This document shows positions 60,950 through 64,000 of a stretch of DNA of 64,000 nucleotides, in pieces. The position numbers and the translations under genes were made by a program. The stretch's first letter is position 1, and each line of letters opens with the position of its first letter. Source of the stretch: Microvelia longipes (Eukaryota; Arthropoda; Insecta; Hemiptera; Veliidae); the NCBI GenBank assembly GCA_018340805.1, contig JACMZG010001870.1, positions 45,139,894 to 45,203,893 on the forward strand, in the 5' to 3' direction. The notes under the pieces were generated by a model. It saw only the letters and a list, made by a program, of their open reading frames with translations. It was not told where the DNA came from and searched no databases.

Positions 60950-61375
60950 GATTTTTTTACTCTTCCTCATTTATACTGTAGGTACAAGTGTAGGAAAAGT
61001 ATTGTGTTTGCGAAAAAATCCGAAACCGGGATGTCACCGGATTTATTCGTTTCAGGTGTTTTTAGGACCTCCTGAGTGGTTTATACAAAGTTGTGTCTGT
61101 CTGTATGTGTGTGTGTGTGTCTATTATAATCGTAGTGTATTTATGCTAGAGAGTTGAAACTTTCTACAAAAATCAATCTACCGCTGTAGTTGTGCTATTC
61201 GGAAAATATTTTTTTTATAAAGTCATTAACCCACAATAATGACTCAGCAAAAATTTTAAAAATTAAAAACGCAAAAAATGTTGCGTTCGATTTTCGATTT
61301 GGCACGCATGTAGCCATGTATAAGACTAACATATGTGCCAAATTTCATCTCATTATCAGCATTAGTTCAATTTTC
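60950..61375 (+). mobile_element. 5S-module repeat, 5' two thirds
   Basis: Terminus CTCTTCCTCATTTATACTGT...GTAGGAAAAG, GTTTCAGGTGTTTTTAGGAC, a (GT)n stretch, ATGCTAGAGAGTTGAAAC, AATAATGACTCAGCAAAAAT, TTTGGCACGCATGTAGCCAT and CATCTCATTATCAGCATTAG. It stops before the 5S block. Confidence 0.75.
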
Positions 61376-62477
61376 AGAACTATTTATAATAATTTCAGGT
61401 CCTTCCCTAAGGACCTAGAAAATTGTTAAAACGGTGCTGTAGAAAATAAGTTTTATACATCAGTATATACGAAGAACGAATTCGGTTCCGGATTTTTTTC
61501 CACAACGTGTAGGTTTTCCACAATCCACAACACTTTGCATTTTCCCTGCCATTAAACGACAAGACTAATAGCCGATTAAATCGGCAGAAAAAAAGCAATT
61601 ATTCTACTTGATTTAATTGTCATTTATTAATTGAATTGAAGTAAATTAAAAAAGGAATTAGATATTCAGCCTGTATAAGTCTTTATTTAAGTGTTCTCCA
61701 CTTTCTTTCTTCTATATCGTACACACGGAGAGAGAGACTTTTTAAGAAACAGCAAATTAAAAACAAAAATGTTTACTTAAATAACTCCAGCGAATTTCTC
61801 GGAACTAAAAATGTATACATACTGATTTCTAAAATTAAATACTGGCATAAAATTATACCTGGCATAGTGCAGTTTACTGACGAAGTTTTTCATACTCGAG
61901 GGAGGGACGGGAACGGGAGTATGAAACTGCTAGAGTGGTATAGTTATTTTACAAAAGATTTACATGTAAAACCACGACAGCCAGAGGGCCACTAGTAAAA
62001 ATCTAACAGAAATGTAAGTAGCACTAAATTTATGATATCAATGCGCATTATAATACATGATTTATACTAAAATAAAATAAAAAACTTTTTTAAAATTAAA
62101 ATGAGCAATACTAAAATATGAGATAAAAAAAAGTATTAAAAAGCGATTAGAGATTTAAAATATTAAGAAATGAAGCATCACAGCAGAGAAAATGCTTTGA
62201 TGCATTGCTCCTGAGCAGAGAAAAACAATTTTAGGATAGATTTAGGAGATTTTAAGGAGGGGAGGTAGGGATTGTTTACTGGAAGAGAATTTAGGGTGGT
62301 TACACAACGATTAGACAGACAGACAACAATTCTTTGCCATAGAAACCTAACAGCTCAACGAACTTCTGGAAGAAATGTAACTTGTCAAATAACTTCTGGA
62401 CAATCTATGATATTATTTAAACCATTAGCTAAAAACATAGCTTCGTATGATTTACGACGAACAATAGTTATAGTTTC
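61376..62477. other. Non-coding DNA, nothing recognised
   Basis: No gene recognised. A 78-codon frame beginning at 62272 is repeat-composed at its end. Confidence 0.4.
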
Positions 62478-62655
62478 TATAGTACGACACACGGCTAAAA
62501 TCATTTGACACCGTGGGAAAATAATGCGAGGGACCCAGTGCGGTAATTCCTGGATGTTAAACCACGCCCTTAATTTCAAACCAGGCCAACCTGATTGGTC
62601 CTTTAACACTATTTTCCCACACTGCCAACTGATTTTAGCCGTGTGTCGTATTATA
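62478..62655. mobile_element. GACACACGG-family MITE, intact 178-bp copy
   Basis: TATAGTACGACACACGGCTA... and inverse ...TAGCCGTGTGTCGTATTATA; TIR of about 45 bp continuing into GTGGGAAAATA / TATTTTCCCAC. Flanks are compatible with a TA target. The core GGATGTTAAACCACGCCCT...CCAGGCCAACCTGATTGG is shared with 22330. Confidence 0.9.
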
Positions 62656-63933
62656 ATTTATGAAAATCAAGTTTCAAGTTGTGATAAAAGTGATTCGGTC
62701 AAAGGAGGATTCAGGTTAGGTTTATTCCTAGAATAATGGAATAGTTATAACTATAATACCATTAAATTTTAAAAATAAAAAAATTCAGTCATGTCATTAC
62801 ATTACAGGTCTTTGAATACATTACAAGGGATTATTGTACGCAAACCGTCAGTACTATAAACTCTTCAAGTCAATCGGAGGAGTGGGTGAAAGAAAATAGT
62901 CTTTCTACAAAAACAAATATTGGTAAAGAGCTTTCAACCTAGCATGAGGCCATTATCAGTGACACACAGTAAAGATGGAATTAATAAATCATAAAACAAA
63001 CAAATTAAAACATCGAATAACTGCTTCCTGTTTCTAGATTATAAAAGACCGGTGAGACATATATGGAAGTTCATTGATGCTCAATTCTATGCAAATTGAA
63101 TTTTTATTTGAGTATAATGTATCAAATTTATAATTGCCGCATCTAGTATTGATACCTCCATGAATGTTTAAATTTATACATTTGAGTTTCCATCAACCGT
63201 ACACAAGAACTTAATTTGTGAAAACCCTTCTCACTTACAAATTTTGACAAAATGAAATTCGCCGAGTAATATTCCTCCGAGCTCTAAAAAAGAACTTATA
63301 AAAGCTTAATTGGAACACGCAATTAGGATTTGGACTTTTCTCTCCCCTTACCAAGTCTTAAAAAACACAATTGCTTTGGAATTCTCAATACTTCAAGTGA
63401 AAAACATCTTAAAAAGAAAATAGGGGATACTTTTCCCTTCAAATAATACTCCGTACTGCAGACGCTTTAAAGTTAAAAGACTAAAGGAAATTCAGAAATT
63501 AAATAACTCATACATTTCGAAATATTTTATTTATGTAAAAAATATTGACTAATTTAAAAGTAGCACTACGAGTAGTTTTAAGAGAGAGAAGGGAGACGGA
63601 ATACTAAAGAATCAAGTAGCTGTTTCAGTAACTCAGTTATGGTAGCGGAACGCTGATAAACGTTGGAATAATGGATGTCATGGACATTTTAAAAGTGAGA
63701 TTTTAAAAAACGACTGGATTTCAAACTCTATTATAAGTTGCAATGATACGTAGGTAATCTGGAATTCATCAAATCAATTCACATTAAGGTAAAATGAGTT
63801 GTGGAGTTTCATGTTATTGAAGTATAACAGTCTCTTCACTAATGATGTATATTTGGAAAAGCTAGCTTTCAATCTAAACACATCATCATTGGTGCCGGCG
63901 AGCAGCGAAGCAAAAGTCAGGAGATAGCGGTTA
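62656..63933. other. Non-coding DNA, nothing recognised
   Basis: Two short motifs of the GCTTTCAACCTA...GAGGCCATTATCAG type (about 62931) and AGCTTTCAATCTAA...CATCATCATTGG type (about 63863) belong to the recurring motif noted at 1710. Confidence 0.4.
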
Positions 63934-63998
63934 CAGTTTTGTCTAGAGATTTGTAGCTGACTGAGGTTAAGTCAGCTACAAATTTCTAGATAAAACTG
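63934..63998 (+). repeat. 29-bp stem hairpin at the window edge
   Basis: CAGTTTTGTCTAGAGATTTG + TAGCTGACT pairs with AGTCAGCTACAAATTTCTAG + ATAAAACTG. As plus-strand RNA the only two differences are G-U pairs, so the stem is uninterrupted with a 7-nt loop. It may continue past base 64000. Confidence 0.8.
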
Positions 63999-64000
63999 CA

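Overview
This is animal genomic DNA: very AT-rich, repeat-dense and almost free of genes. The only confident host gene is a homeobox gene on the minus strand (5887-7077). It is seen as its last two coding exons, and the upstream homeobox exon was not found in the window. If that exon lies beyond base 64000, most of the window is the gene's intron. Two kinds of non-LTR retrotransposon are present: an R1/LOA-like tail with RNase H, and a Jockey/CR1-like EN-RT element with an (ATT)n tail. Together with the homeobox they fit an arthropod-like invertebrate. The species cannot be fixed from the sequence; a hemipteran insect is only a weak guess.

Layout. 1-5.1 kb: hAT-like and TA-flanked non-autonomous DNA transposons, one with a 5S-module repeat nested in it. 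5.9-7.1 kb: homeobox exons. 9.2-11.6 kb: a 42-bp minisatellite split by a truncated LINE. 12-15 kb: a 528-bp MITE with a perfect 8-bp target-site duplication (TSD), and tRNA-like relics. 16-29 kb: several 5S-module copies, a composite MITE locus, a tRNA-headed SINE and minisatellites. 29.5-33 kb: 30- and 41-bp minisatellites and a long foldback with 145-bp arms. 34-38.4 kb: LINE fragment, tRNA-like head, and an inverted pair of a ~600-bp element. 38.6-42.9 kb: tRNA-Met-like relic, 39-40-bp minisatellite, two SINEs in opposite orientation, 27-bp minisatellite. 43.1-46.6 kb: the longest LINE, broken by a stop and frameshifts. 47-64 kb: (TA)n arrays, MITEs with exact TSDs, more foldbacks and 5S-module copies.

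The most unusual content is a recurring element here called the 5S-module repeat. It has a 5' inverted-repeat terminus (CTTTTCCT...AGGAAAAG), a conserved middle, and a segment matching the internal-promoter half of 5S rRNA. After these come one to three short hairpins of the type GGAC-GA-GCGAAGC-GA-GTCC, then a GGTAC...GTACC hairpin running into T5-6. Stem changes between copies are often compensatory, and most loop changes stay within the GNA triloop class. This suggests selection on a structured RNA made by RNA polymerase III, or on DNA hairpins. The same hairpin occurs with a different but still paired stem in a second, apparently unrelated element. Most (TA)n/(CA)n arrays lie inside or at the edge of such elements, which apparently seed them.
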